Source: JBFMGD01 sp040751775 (lineage in GTDB: Bacteria > Bacillota > Dethiobacteria > DTU022). From it: a stretch of DNA of 64,000 bases. The DNA lies in contig JBFMGD010000009.1 of assembly GCA_040751775.1 (NCBI GenBank), positions 1 through 64,000 of the forward strand, read 5' to 3'. A program made the position numbers and the translations under genes. Positions 43,600 through 52,571 of this stretch are shown piece by piece (positions within the stretch are counted from its first letter, which is position 1; each line of letters opens with the position of its first letter). The notes under the pieces were generated by a model. That model did not search any database. It was not told where the DNA came from and worked only from the letters and a program-made list of their open reading frames with translations.

Positions 43600-45402
43600 T
43601 TGTTTTCAGTTATTCGCTGGCGCTTCATCTCATACTACCTGGTTGTGTTCACTGTGATCGTCCTGGTGATGGGCACCTTTTTTATCATCTTTCTAAATTA
43701 TTTCTACAGGGAGAACCTGCGTTCCCACCTTTTCGCTCAGGCCCGATTGGCAGCCTTGTTAGTAGATGAAACAGCAGGTCAGGAAGGGACTGCCGGCGAT
43801 TTGGATCTTTTATGTAAAAATCTGGGTAACGAGCTGAACCTACGGGTCACTCTGGTTGACCTCGACGGTACCGTGATAGGCGATTCGTCGGAAAATCCGG
43901 CTATCATGGATAATCACCTCATCCGCCCGGAAATTCAGGAAGCCTTGTCCAGCGGAAAGGGAGTCGCGGAACGCTACAGTTCCACAATCGGTCAGTATAT
44001 GTATTACGCTGCAATCTCCATTTATTCGAAAGATGCGCCGCATTCCGGTCCGAAACGGGTAGAGCGGGTTATACGCTTGGCAATTCCTCTCTCTGAGATA
44101 CACGAGGCTGTGTGGAAAGTAAGGCTCTTCGTAATTATCGTCCTGATTGTATTTACTGCTGCTGCTTTACTGTTGGGAATAGGGTTGTCTCAAAAAATTA
44201 CCAACCCCTTAAAAGCGATCTCCGCGGCGGCCCGTTCCATCGCCAGGGGAGAATTCGAGCCAACCCTGGAAGTGGGGGGGCGGGACGAGATGGCCAAGCT
44301 GGCGCAGACTATCCGAGAAATGGGTTTATCCTTGCGCAAAAAAGTCCAGCAAATTCTGCTGGAAAAGACCAAGCTCGAAGCAGTAATCAGCTCGGCGGAC
44401 AGTGGCATCGTGATGGTCGATCGCGCGCTAAGAATTGAGCTGGTCAACCCGGCGGCGGAAAAAATATTTAATGTTACTCGACATGAGACGGTGGGGGTGC
44501 CTGTGCAGGTCGCCCTGCGTTACTACTCTCTTTTTGAAAACTTAAAGGCAGTATATGAATACGGAAGGCCTCGTAATTTTGAATTATCCCTCTATTATCC
44601 GCGGTCGCTTATCCTTCAGGCTTCCCTGGTGCCCGTGGTTGGGGCCAGAGGAGAGGTGATGGGGGTGCTGGCCCTCTTTCATGATATTACTTCTATACGC
44701 TCCGTGGAGCAGATGCGCAGTGATTTCGTGGCTAACGTTTCTCACGAACTGCGTACCCCTCTTACTGCAATTAAAGGTTACACGGAAACGGTTCTGGACA
44801 AGGATTTAACCGAAGAACAGTTGGTAGATTTTTTCCGGATTATCGACCGCGAGGCAGGAAGGCTGGCTCGCCTGATTGACTCTTTGCTCGACCTTTCCAA
44901 GATAGAGGGCCATAAAGATATGGTCAATAAAGAAGCGGTTAATCTAGTTGACCTTTGTCGAAAAGCGCTGCTGGATCTTGAAGAGCTGCACCGCCAGAAA
45001 AAGACCGTTATCCGCGTTTCTCTGCCTGATAGTCCCCTGTATATCTATGGAAATGCTGATTGGCTGCGCCAGGCGGTAGTAAACATATTGGAAAACAGTA
45101 TTAATCACGGGTATTCTGACGGTGTCATCGAGATGCGAATCGTTGAAACAGAGGGTAGAATCACCATGGAGATACAGGATAACGGTCCCGGTATCCCTGA
45201 AGCTGATTTGCCTTATGTATTTGAGAGATTTTACCGGGTCGATAAGTCCCGCACTCGCAAGAGCGGCGGCACCGGTCTCGGTTTGGCCATCGTTAAACAT
45301 ATAATGGAAGCTCATGACGCCGTCTATGCCATAGAAAGCTCGCCCGGCCGGGGTACTATCTTCCGCTTTTCCCTTCCCCGATACCATTTGATCAAGGAAT
45401 AG
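43600..45402 (+). CDS. phoR: Sensor histidine kinase PhoR
   Basis: 600 aa. TM1 (about 10-32), external sensor domain to about 165, TM2 (about 170-192), HAMP, a PAS domain (about 260-355), HisKA with His382 in VANVSHELRTPL, and HATPase with NILENSINHG, DNGPGIP and GGTGLGLAI. The layout equals PhoR of Firmicutes; it should phosphorylate PhoP when phosphate is low. TTG start, 85 bases after phoP. Confidence 0.92.
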   Translation: MFSVIRWRFISYYLVVFTVIVLVMGTFFIIFLNYFYRENLRSHLFAQARLAALLVDETAGQEGTAGDLDLLCKNLGNELNLRVTLVDLDGTVIGDSSENPAIMDNHLIRPEIQEALSSGKGVAERYSSTIGQYMYYAAISIYSKDAPHSGPKRVERVIRLAIPLSEIHEAVWKVRLFVIIVLIVFTAAALLLGIGLSQKITNPLKAISAAARSIARGEFEPTLEVGGRDEMAKLAQTIREMGLSLRKKVQQILLEKTKLEAVISSADSGIVMVDRALRIELVNPAAEKIFNVTRHETVGVPVQVALRYYSLFENLKAVYEYGRPRNFELSLYYPRSLILQASLVPVVGARGEVMGVLALFHDITSIRSVEQMRSDFVANVSHELRTPLTAIKGYTETVLDKDLTEEQLVDFFRIIDREAGRLARLIDSLLDLSKIEGHKDMVNKEAVNLVDLCRKALLDLEELHRQKKTVIRVSLPDSPLYIYGNADWLRQAVVNILENSINHGYSDGVIEMRIVETEGRITMEIQDNGPGIPEADLPYVFERFYRVDKSRTRKSGGTGLGLAIVKHIMEAHDAVYAIESSPGRGTIFRFSLPRYHLIKE

Positions 45403-45414
45403 TATGCTGCTTGT

Positions 45415-45453
45415 TTAACATAAAGTTAACCTCATTTTCCCTTTCCCTTAACA
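45415..45453 (+). promoter_or_regulatory. Pho box (PhoP binding site) upstream of pstB-phoU
   Basis: TTAACA at 45415, TTAACC at 45426, a degenerate TTCCCT at 45437 and TTAACA at 45448: four units in an exact 11-base register, the known pattern of PhoP boxes (TT-A-ACA repeats with 11-bp period). It lies about 110 bases before pstB. Confidence 0.75.
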
Positions 45454-45563
45454 TTAATCAATTAAAATCATGTTTAGAAATTGTTTTAAATCCGATAAAC
45501 TTGGGCGGTATCTATCCACATGTGGAAGGAGGAACTGGGGTCATTCTCAAGACCGGTAAATAA

Positions 45564-46412
45564 ATGAATATAACTCTTTTTAATAAACAAAAAGAACAGG
45601 CCGGCGTCTTTGAATTATCTGCAAACAATAGAATGGAAAGTGATGTTAAACGCAATAACGCGATCAAAGTAAAAGTGGAGAATATGAATTTTTTTTATGG
45701 GCCCAAACAGGCCCTCTTTGACATTAATATCGAGGTGTTGGAGAAGAAAATCACGGCTTTAATTGGCCCTTCGGGTTGTGGGAAAACAACATTTCTCAGA
45801 ATCCTCAATAGGATGAATGACTTGATCAGCGACACCCGCTTGGAAGGTAAAGTTTTGCTGGACGGAGTGGACATATTTGATCCTGATCAGGATGTAGTTG
45901 AATTACGTAAAAGAGTGGGTATGGTGTTTCAGCAACCGAATACTTTCCCGAAGAGCATTTACGATAATGTGGCATATGGTCCTCGTATACATGGAATCAG
46001 GCAGAAGAAAGTTTTGGATGAGATCGTAGAAAGCAGTTTACGAGGAGCGGCTTTGTGGGACGAAGTTTCGGACCGACTTGACAAGTCTGCCCTGTCGCTG
46101 TCGGGTGGTCAACAGCAAAGGCTGTGCATTGCCCGGGTTTTGGCAGTACAGCCTGAAATACTCTTAATGGACGAACCGACATCAGCCATTGACCCTATTG
46201 CAACACAGCGGATTGAAAATTTGATTCGTGAATTATGTGAACATTACACGATTATCATCGTCACTCATAATATGCAGCAAGCAGCCCGGATATCTGATTA
46301 TACCGGTTTTTTCTTACAGGGCAATCTCGTTGAGTTTGGTAAAACAACGCACATTTTTACAAAACCGGAGGATCAGCGTACTGAAGATTATATAACCGGT
46401 CGTTTTGGTTGA
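45564..46412 (+). CDS. pstB: Phosphate ABC transporter ATPase PstB
   Basis: 282 aa, some 25-30 residues longer than usual at the N-terminus. Walker A GPSGCGKTT, signature LSGGQQQRLCIAR and Walker B ILLMDEPTSAIDP are intact; the FxxP-rich VFQQPNTFPKSIYDNVAYG is PstB-specific. No clear ribosome site precedes ATG 45564; ATG 45633 is an alternative that would remove the extension. It is not in one operon with pstSCA, which lies on the other strand downstream. Confidence 0.95.
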   Translation: MNITLFNKQKEQAGVFELSANNRMESDVKRNNAIKVKVENMNFFYGPKQALFDINIEVLEKKITALIGPSGCGKTTFLRILNRMNDLISDTRLEGKVLLDGVDIFDPDQDVVELRKRVGMVFQQPNTFPKSIYDNVAYGPRIHGIRQKKVLDEIVESSLRGAALWDEVSDRLDKSALSLSGGQQQRLCIARVLAVQPEILLMDEPTSAIDPIATQRIENLIRELCEHYTIIIVTHNMQQAARISDYTGFFLQGNLVEFGKTTHIFTKPEDQRTEDYITGRFG

Positions 46413-46440
46413 GATATCTATGAAGGAGCGAAAGTTTAGG

Positions 46441-47121
46441 ATGAATGATAACCCGATATGGACGGAGAAAAAGGTAGTATTTGAAAAGAAAATGGACTTC
46501 TTACAGATTAAACTTCATCAAATGGGAAGCCTGGTGGAGGAATCCATTGCAGGAGCTATCGAAGCCTTAAAAAAACAAGATTTAGCTTTAGCAAGAAAAA
46601 TTATTGAGGGAGATGATTTGATTGACAATTTAGAATTGGAAATAGAAGAAAAATGTCTGGAACTTATCGCTACACAACAACCCATGGCTAAGGATCTGCG
46701 TCGTGTGGCTACATTATTCAAAATGATTAATGATTTGGAGCGTATGGCCGACTATGCAACGGATATAGGCAAAATTACGTTGCGCATCGGTAATGAACCG
46801 CTAATTAAACCTTTGGTCGATATTCCCCGTATGGCCTTATTAACTCAGAAGATGGTCAAACAGGCCCTGGATGCTTATGTGCGAGAAGATGTTGACCTGG
46901 CATTGGCTGTGGCCAAAGATGACGATGAGGTGGATCAACTGCACGGCCAAATTTTCAGGGAATTACTGCTGATAATGATGGAAAATCCACGCACCATCAC
47001 CCAGGCTACCAGTCTGCTTTTTGTCAGCCGTTGGCTGGAGCGTATTGCCGACCATGCCACTAATATTACTGAAGAAGTTGTCTTTCTAGTAACCGGCGAG
47101 AAAAAGCTGCTCAATGAATAA
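46441..47121 (+). CDS. phoU: Phosphate signalling regulator PhoU
   Basis: 226 aa, two PhoU helical repeats with the metal-binding motifs (DDLIDNLELEIEE; second repeat DDDEVDQLHGQI) and DLERMADYATDIG / LERIADHATNI. PhoU links Pst transport to PhoR. ATG 46441 is preferred (AAGGAG upstream at 46423); ATG 46420 and a TTG overlapping the pstB end are alternatives. Confidence 0.95.
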   Translation: MNDNPIWTEKKVVFEKKMDFLQIKLHQMGSLVEESIAGAIEALKKQDLALARKIIEGDDLIDNLELEIEEKCLELIATQQPMAKDLRRVATLFKMINDLERMADYATDIGKITLRIGNEPLIKPLVDIPRMALLTQKMVKQALDAYVREDVDLALAVAKDDDEVDQLHGQIFRELLLIMMENPRTITQATSLLFVSRWLERIADHATNITEEVVFLVTGEKKLLNE

Positions 47122-47170
47122 ACAACAATCACAAAAGGGGTTACGACCAAGCAACTAACCGCATTTAATT

Positions 47171-47205
47171 ACGCCGACTGTGAAAGCTGCGGTTGGCGTT
47201 TTTGT
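47171..47205. terminator. Terminator between convergent phoU and pstA
   Basis: ACGCCGACTG ... GGTTGGCGT pairs with G-U wobbles over about eleven positions and is followed by five T. Confidence 0.7.
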
Positions 47206-47217
47206 ATTGCATTCAAG

Positions 47218-48051
47218 CTAACGGAACATTTTAACTCTCTGCCGGGTAGTGAGGAAATTTGTTAAAAAGTTGATTATGATAATGGTGATAATCAAAACGG
47301 CACCTGTTCCGTAAGCCTTTTCCATGGAGATGCCTTCCACGGAAAGCACGTACATGTGGACAGCCATTGAACGTCCGGGGGCAACGAGCGATTTAGGGAT
47401 CCCGAGAGCACTGCCAGCAGTAAGTATTACTGCTGCAGATTCTCCCACAGCTCTGCCGATGCTGAGTATAGTGCCGGTAATAATACCGGGCAAGGCGGAC
47501 GGCAGCACGACTTTTACAATGGTTTGCCATTTGGTCGCACCCATGGCCAGACTGCCTTCCCGATAGGGGTTAGGTACGGCAATGATTGCTTCCTCCGCTG
47601 TTCTGATCATGGTCGGTAAAATCATTAAGGCCAGGGTAAGGCCCCCAGATAAGATGGACCAACCCATCCGCAGGTAAATTACAAAGAAAGCGAAGCCGAA
47701 TATGCCAAATATAATTGAAGGTATACCGGCCAGAGATTCCGTTGTAAAGCGGATCATCTTGAGCAGCTCACCCTTTCGTTTATACTCCGTTAGGAAGATC
47801 GAAGCGCCAACCCCTATCGGTGTCGCTACCAAAAGGGAAAGTAAAATCAAATAGAAGGTAGCTACGATGGAAGAATAGATGCCCCCCTCTTTTCCCATGC
47901 CGCGGGGGCTTTCCAGTAAGAATTCTAGATTAATTGAGTTTAGGCCGTGGGTCAATACATTGCCGATAATCATTGCCAATATCAGTACCACGATTAAAAC
48001 CGTGATCCAGCAAAAGGTTTTAAACAGTACTTCTTCAAATTTTGGCTTCAT
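47218..48051 (-). CDS. pstA: Phosphate ABC transporter permease PstA
   Basis: 277 aa, six helices, permease EAA loop region EAIIAVPNPYREGSLAMGATKWQ-like (ending GATKWQTI). GVGASIFLTEY and TESLAGIPSIIFGIFG are PstA signatures. Overlaps pstC by 17 bases, so translation is coupled. Confidence 0.95.
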   Translation of the reverse strand: MKPKFEEVLFKTFCWITVLIVVLILAMIIGNVLTHGLNSINLEFLLESPRGMGKEGGIYSSIVATFYLILLSLLVATPIGVGASIFLTEYKRKGELLKMIRFTTESLAGIPSIIFGIFGFAFFVIYLRMGWSILSGGLTLALMILPTMIRTAEEAIIAVPNPYREGSLAMGATKWQTIVKVVLPSALPGIITGTILSIGRAVGESAAVILTAGSALGIPKSLVAPGRSMAVHMYVLSVEGISMEKAYGTGAVLIITIIIINFLTNFLTTRQRVKMFR

Positions 48052-48958
48052 CCGAAGTCCCTCTCCTCCTAATACGCAGGTTAATGGCTATATTTAGTAA
48101 CATGATAAAAATAAACAGCACAACACCTGTTGCAAAAAGAGCTTGCTGGTGATCGCCGTAAGCGTAGCCGATTTCTATGACGATATTTCCAGTCAGAGTG
48201 CGTACCGGGTCTAAAAAGGAACCGGGCATGCCGGGAACATTGCCTGTAACCATGATAATGGCCATTGTCTCCCCGATGGCTCGGCCCATGCCCAGAATGA
48301 TAGCGGTGATGATTCCCTGGCGGGCGCAAGGTAGCAGAATATACTTAATCGTTTGCCAGTGGGTTGCGCCCAGCGCCAGGGATCCTTCTTTGTAGGTTTT
48401 GGGAATACTGCGCAAGGCATCTTCAGAGATATTAATAATAGTAGGGAGAATCATAATGGCCAGGATCAGTGAGCCGGCCAGAGCACTAAATCCGCTGCCT
48501 CCGAAATAAGAACGTAAAAAAGGCACCAAGACGATTAAACCCCAGAACCCGTAAATCACGGATGGTATCCCAGCCAGCAACTGTATCATCGGGCGGAGTA
48601 CCTGGGCGATCAGGCGGGGAGAAAATTCAGCTAAAAAAATTGCACCTCCCAGCGCAAGCGGTATGGCAAATAACAATGCTCCTAATGTGACCATAAATGA
48701 TCCAATGATCATTGGCAAGATGCCAAACAAGCCCTGCATCGGGCGCCAGGTACTGTTTAAGACAAAGTTAGAGAAGCCAACCTTTAAGATCAGGGGGAGG
48801 CCGCTGTAAAAAATAAATAAGGTAATCACAGCCACAGCAAGGATGGAGGTGATCGCGCAACTAAGCAGAATCTTTTCTACAGCGTTTTCATAAAGCTGTC
48901 GGCTAAACAATATTTTTTTACGTCCTGCGGATGCATTCTGGTCGGTAAAAGCTTGCAT
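48035..48958 (-). CDS. pstC: Phosphate ABC transporter permease PstC
   Basis: 307 aa, six helices; GIPSVIYGFWGLIVLVPFLR and the EAA-type loop KTYKEGSLALGATHWQTI are typical. ATG 48958 has AGGAG 11 bases before it; GTG 48970 would overlap that site. Middle gene of pstS-pstC-pstA. Confidence 0.94.
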   Translation of the reverse strand: MQAFTDQNASAGRKKILFSRQLYENAVEKILLSCAITSILAVAVITLFIFYSGLPLILKVGFSNFVLNSTWRPMQGLFGILPMIIGSFMVTLGALLFAIPLALGGAIFLAEFSPRLIAQVLRPMIQLLAGIPSVIYGFWGLIVLVPFLRSYFGGSGFSALAGSLILAIMILPTIINISEDALRSIPKTYKEGSLALGATHWQTIKYILLPCARQGIITAIILGMGRAIGETMAIIMVTGNVPGMPGSFLDPVRTLTGNIVIEIGYAYGDHQQALFATGVVLFIFIMLLNIAINLRIRRRGTSDEAKI

Positions 48959-49081
48959 GAAATACGGCACTCCTCTCCAGAAGAAAAACCTAATTAATCC
49001 TTATTTCACGACAACAACTCCAGGAGCAGTTGGATTATGCTGCTCCTAGAGCAATCACCTGCTTGTAGAGGGAAAAGTTTT

Positions 49082-49930
49082 TTAATATATGCTCACCAAA
49101 CCCGCTTCTTCTATAATGGCCTGAGCTTCCGCGCTGATTGCAAATTCGAGATATGCTTTTGCCAGTCCCTGGGGCTCACCTTTGGTTACGTAGATGAACG
49201 GACGGGATACTTTATATGTTCCCGATATAATCGTCTCAACGCTAATTGCTGCGCCGTCTACTTTAACGGCTGCGACATCGGCATTGAGAGCCGATAAAGA
49301 GATGTATCCGATGGCATTTTCATCCCCGGCCACTGTGGTTTTGACCGACCCGGTAGAGTTTTGGACAATGGCCTGATCGCTAATCGGGTTGTCTTTGCCC
49401 ATCACAATCTCTTCAAAGGCACTGCGCGTCCCCGAACCTTCTTCCCGGGTTACAACAACGATCGCCTTATCCGGCCCGCCGACCTCTTTCCAATTGGTAA
49501 TTACACCGGCATAGATGTCACGGATCTGCTCCAAGGTTAAATCTTCTACTGTTGATGAGGGGTGAACCACAATAGCAATTCCATCTTTAGCCAGAACCAC
49601 TTCATTCAAGGCCTTCTCTTCAGTTTTTAATTCCCTGGAGGACGCGCCGATTTCGGCGGCGCCTTCATCTGCAGCTTTAATACCGGTGCTGGAACCACCG
49701 CCCTGCACGTAAACCGTTGTTCCCGGGTGAAGGGCCATGAATTCTTCCGCCAGCAGTTCGGATACGGGTTGAACGGAGGTAGAACCGGCGATAGTAATCG
49801 TGCCGGTTAATACATCCTCATCACCGTTTGATTCATCCACTACTTCGTCAGTGCTGCTGCAGCCGACTAAGCTAAATACAAGCAAAACAGAAACCAGTAA
49901 ATAGAGACCTGTTTTAAAAAAACTCTTCAT
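49082..49930 (-). CDS. pstS: Phosphate-binding lipoprotein PstS
   Basis: 282 aa. Signal peptide with lipobox LVGC (Cys24), then the phosphate-binding fold: ITIAGSTSVQPVSE, VQGGGSSTGIKAA, REEGSGTRSAFEE. It delivers phosphate to PstCA. Its ribosome site GGGGAGG, leader and Pho boxes all lie in the 147-bp sequence that is repeated at 58729-58875; the repeat begins exactly at the first base of the ATG. Confidence 0.95.
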   Translation of the reverse strand: MKSFFKTGLYLLVSVLLVFSLVGCSSTDEVVDESNGDEDVLTGTITIAGSTSVQPVSELLAEEFMALHPGTTVYVQGGGSSTGIKAADEGAAEIGASSRELKTEEKALNEVVLAKDGIAIVVHPSSTVEDLTLEQIRDIYAGVITNWKEVGGPDKAIVVVTREEGSGTRSAFEEIVMGKDNPISDQAIVQNSTGSVKTTVAGDENAIGYISLSALNADVAAVKVDGAAISVETIISGTYKVSRPFIYVTKGEPQGLAKAYLEFAISAEAQAIIEEAGLVSIY

Positions 49931-50076
49931 TTAACTAACCTCCCCAGTTGTAATCATTTGTAACAGTAACGTAAAACTGTCTAAATAAACATTAACACCG
50001 GTTTGTTAACACAGTGTTAGCCCAGTGTAAAATGTTAATGCTGTTATGTAAAAAGTATGCTAACCGGGGGTGTGTC
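49930..50076. repeat. Direct repeat A: complete pstS promoter and leader, 147 bp
   Basis: Matches 58729-58875 over 147 positions with two differences seen by eye (C/T in AACTGTCTAAAT, C/A in GTTAGCCCAG). It runs from the A of the pstS ATG through the SD, the leader, the promoter region and the Pho boxes to GGGGGTGTGTC. Same orientation as copy B. Beyond it the two flanks differ at once. Confidence 0.95.
50004..50031 (-). promoter_or_regulatory. Pho box of pstSCA
   Basis: On the minus strand TTTACA (50031-50026), CTAACA (50020-50015) and TTAACA (50009-50004), each 11 bases apart, upstream of pstS and in the correct orientation for PhoP activation. Confidence 0.75.
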
Positions 50077-50082
50077 CGTCAT

Positions 50083-50292
50083 ATGGGCCATAGTGAAGTC
50101 CGCGCCGTGCAAAACATATCCGTGGCAATCAAGGCCGGGGATTACTTGGCCGTGGTCGGTCATTCCGGCTCCGGCAAGTCTACGCTGCTGCGGATCATCG
50201 GTGTGATAGAATTGCCTACGGAAGGGGAAGTCTATCTCAACGGCATCTGTACCGGCGCCGCGAAGTCTCAAGAGTTGACCGATCTGCGTGCG
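50083..50292 (+). pseudogene. Fragment of an ABC transporter ATPase (MacB/LolD type)
   Basis: About 70 residues of an ABC ATPase N-terminus: EVRAVQNISV, GDYLAVVGHSGSGKSTLLR (Walker A) and PTEGEVYLNG. The rest, including Q-loop, signature and Walker B, is missing; the frame runs into an IS91-like transposase remnant at about 50295. It starts seven bases after repeat A. Confidence 0.8.
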
Positions 50293-51083
50293 GTGTTTGG
50301 CTGTACGGAGAAATATTAAAGCAGGTGCCGCACCGGCAATGGGTTTTCAGCACCCCCAAAAGGCCCCAGAATCTATTTTTTGTATGACCGCAGGCTGTTG
50401 GCCAGGTTGAGCCAATACACGTGGAAAGTATTATCCGCCTACTTAAAACAAGGCGCCGCATTTGGTGATGCCAGTCCCGGCGCGGTGATAGCGGTGCAAA
50501 CCTTTGGCGATTATCAAAATTTTAACCCCCACCTGCACGTTATCGCCACGGACGGCTGCTTTTACGGCAACGGAGGCTTTGCGGTGGAGTCAGGGCCGCA
50601 TTCATCCGACCTGGAAGCGGCGTTTCAAATGGAAGTTTTCAAAATGCTCAAGAAAGAAGAGAAGATAACGGACAGTATTATTGAGAATATGATGGGGTGG
50701 CATCACAGCGGGTTTAACGTCTACTGCGGGGAAAGGATCTGGTAAGTTGAACAGCGAGGGGCTCGAAAGGTTGGCTTAAGTATCATCAGGGCGCCCATCT
50801 CGTAAGGAGCGGATGATCTACATCCCGGCAGCTGAAACCAAAGATGGCGTGGCCTTAGGTGCGCATCATATCTTTTATCGAAGATAAAGAGACCATCAAG
50901 AGGATTTTAGCTCATCTCGGCTTATGGCAGACCCGGAACCACGACCCGCCGCCCCGTAAGTTAATATGTATAAATAAATTCCGGATCTTTTAGGAATTCA
51001 AGGAAACGGTTTATGATGATTTTTCGCAATTGACTCCTTATGATGACGATTATTCCCAAGTGGCCGAAGAACACTACTCTTGA
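50293..51083 (+). pseudogene. Decayed IS91-like (Y2) transposase
   Basis: Homology can be followed through several frames: WLYGEILKQVPHRQWVFS (50298 on), a one-base shift near 50365, then YDRRLLARLSQ and FNPHLHVIATDGCF (the HLH metal motif), NVYCGERI at about 50740, MIYIPAAETKDGVA near 50812, RIISFIEDKETIKRILAHLG near 50860, and a final PYDDDYSQVAEEHYS to the stop at 51081. At least three frameshifts and internal deletions make it non-functional. Right-end sequences of the element were not recognised with certainty. Confidence 0.75.
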
Positions 51084-51663
51084 GATCCACCAGCCAACCT
51101 CCTCGCAAACCCACTCTTAAGCAACAAGCCATCTAAGCGGGACTACTATGTCCAAAATCAGGGTTTAATTTCACATCATCGGGAGACTGGGTAGTATAGC
51201 CCGTCTTCGTTTTTTCCAAGCCGGTCTCCCGACCCTAAACCGGTGCCATATTGTGTAAGCTGAAGTAACTTATGGGTAAATTATGCGTTGACATCCGTGC
51301 CAGAATATTGCTATACTTGCTCCAGGGAAAAGCAAATTCCTGGTATGGAAGGGCCATGTCAAGACCCCTCGCAAGCTTCTTTTTTAGTTATTACATTGAA
51401 CAAGTCTGTGGGCCATATCGACGATGGATCAACCTGGTATTCGCGTGTTGGTTAACACATGATATTTGATCCGCCGGGAGCTGTCCCGATCTATCAGCGT
51501 GCGTCGGGTTAATGCCCTGCACATAGGAATTTCGGGGAATTCTCCACTCGTTGCCCACACTCGTTCAAATTTTTAATCTTCTTTGAAAAGAGTATTAGCA
51601 GCAGCGCTTGTGGTTTTGTGGGTAACTTGAAAAGTTATCCATAAAGCCACAAGCAAAAAAAAT
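51084..51663. other. Non-coding stretch within the island
   Basis: No convincing gene. A hairpin with T-run (AGACTGGGT / AGCCCGTCT, two mismatches) lies at about 51182-51215. A promoter-like TTGACA-18-TATACT lies at 51289-51318. A short open frame at 51272-51469 has no recognisable features. The text resembles leftovers of further insertion sequences. Confidence 0.4.
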
Positions 51664-51948
51664 TCACCAATGGTTATATAGCCTCTGACAACTCTGTTTC
51701 CGCTTTTGGTGATGGAACCCCTCTTCAAAACGGGTAACTCTGCTATCACATTCCTCTATGGCATAAATATGTTCACTCAGGATCATCTACTGTATGGAAT
51801 TATCCAGTTTAAGGGCCTTAAGCCATTTCCAGTATTTAGAACCCCAGTTTCTTGTTCCCTGCGGTGATCTAATCCCCTGCCTGAGTAAGTATTTTAATAA
51901 TTTCTGCCGGTTCCTATGTAGGTCTTCGGCCGGGGCCTGTTCCACCAT
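51664..51948 (-). pseudogene. Fragment of an IS110/IS116-type transposase
   Basis: On the minus strand the frame reads QAPAEDLHRNRQKLLKYLLR, then NWGSKYWKWLKALKLDN, a stop codon, then EHIYAIEECDSRVTRFEEGF. This is the linker region between the DEDD and transposase-20 domains of IS110 elements. Both ends of the gene are missing and there is an internal stop. Confidence 0.75.
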
Positions 51949-52020
51949 AGCTTATCTTGCAGCAGGTTTTATCTTCTAAGAAGTGTTCAAAAAACTTAAG
52001 GAGGATACTAGTTTAGGAAA

Positions 52021-52284
52021 GTGACTCAGCATGGGGAAACAATTCTTAATAATGTTATTGTTCATGATCGGATTAGTGTCATAGCTGACTTTGCTCCTGT
52101 GCGAAATAAAAACGGTTTTGTCATGGGAGCGCTTATTGTTTTGCAACATTTGCCTTATATTGAAAATATGGTCTTGGAACTTGATTATACCTCCCTTACG
52201 GGAGCGGCCGGAAGACATTCCCTAAGCTTCAGCGAGGTGAAGAGATTGGACTTCAGAAGAACTTGCTTCAATAATGCATACTGA
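52021..52284 (+). pseudogene. PAS-domain fragment, probably of a sigma-54 activator
   Basis: 87 codons reading GETILNNVIVHDRISVIADF, APVRNKNGFVMGALIVLQHL and IENMVLELDYT, the typical PAS-plus-linker region ahead of an AAA+ domain in sigma-54 activators. After LDYT the similarity stops and the frame ends 30 codons later, so this is a remnant. GTG start with TAAGGAGG some 15 bases before. It is separate from the intact regulator at 56519. Confidence 0.55.
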
Positions 52285-52285
52285 G

Positions 52286-52333
52286 TTAAGTGGTTTTTTG
52301 GTTGGTAAGCAAAAAACCACTTAACTTTTTTTG
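52286..52333 (+). terminator. Strong hairpin terminator before the D-amino-acid cassette
   Basis: Perfect 16-bp inverted repeat, GTTAAGTGGTTTTTTG and CAAAAAACCACTTAAC, nine-base loop, then seven T. A related string CCAAAAAACTACTTA follows at about 52363. Confidence 0.9.
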
Positions 52334-52451
52334 TTTATGGGAAGAAAGTGCATTAGGAGCTAACCAAAAAACTACTTATTTTATTAAAAAAGACATTTCC
52401 CGACAAAAGAAACTAACGTCAAAATCCAAGGCTTTTCTCTTTTTCGCCGGT

Positions 52452-52467
52452 TGGTATGAATTTTGCT
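52452..52467 (+). promoter_or_regulatory. Sigma-54 (-24/-12) promoter of the D-amino-acid cassette
   Basis: TGGTATGAATTTTGCT aligns with TGGCACGNNNNTTGCW: the GG and GC pairs are exactly ten bases apart, with two C-to-T differences in the -24 box. It lies about 105 bases before the deacylase start. The cassette ends with a sigma-54 activator gene, which fits. Confidence 0.7.
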
Positions 52468-52571
52468 AGTGATAGTACATAGATGTTTATATTAATGAAT
52501 TCAAGAGAGGATGCCGGGAGGTGAGGAAAGGAGAAACAGGAGAGGTTTACCAGGAAAAGGAGGGATGTATC

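Noticed and set aside
51272..51469. 65-codon open frame after TTGACA-18-TATACT-like sequence
   Set aside because: No homology-like pattern, no ribosome site, in a region of decayed elements.
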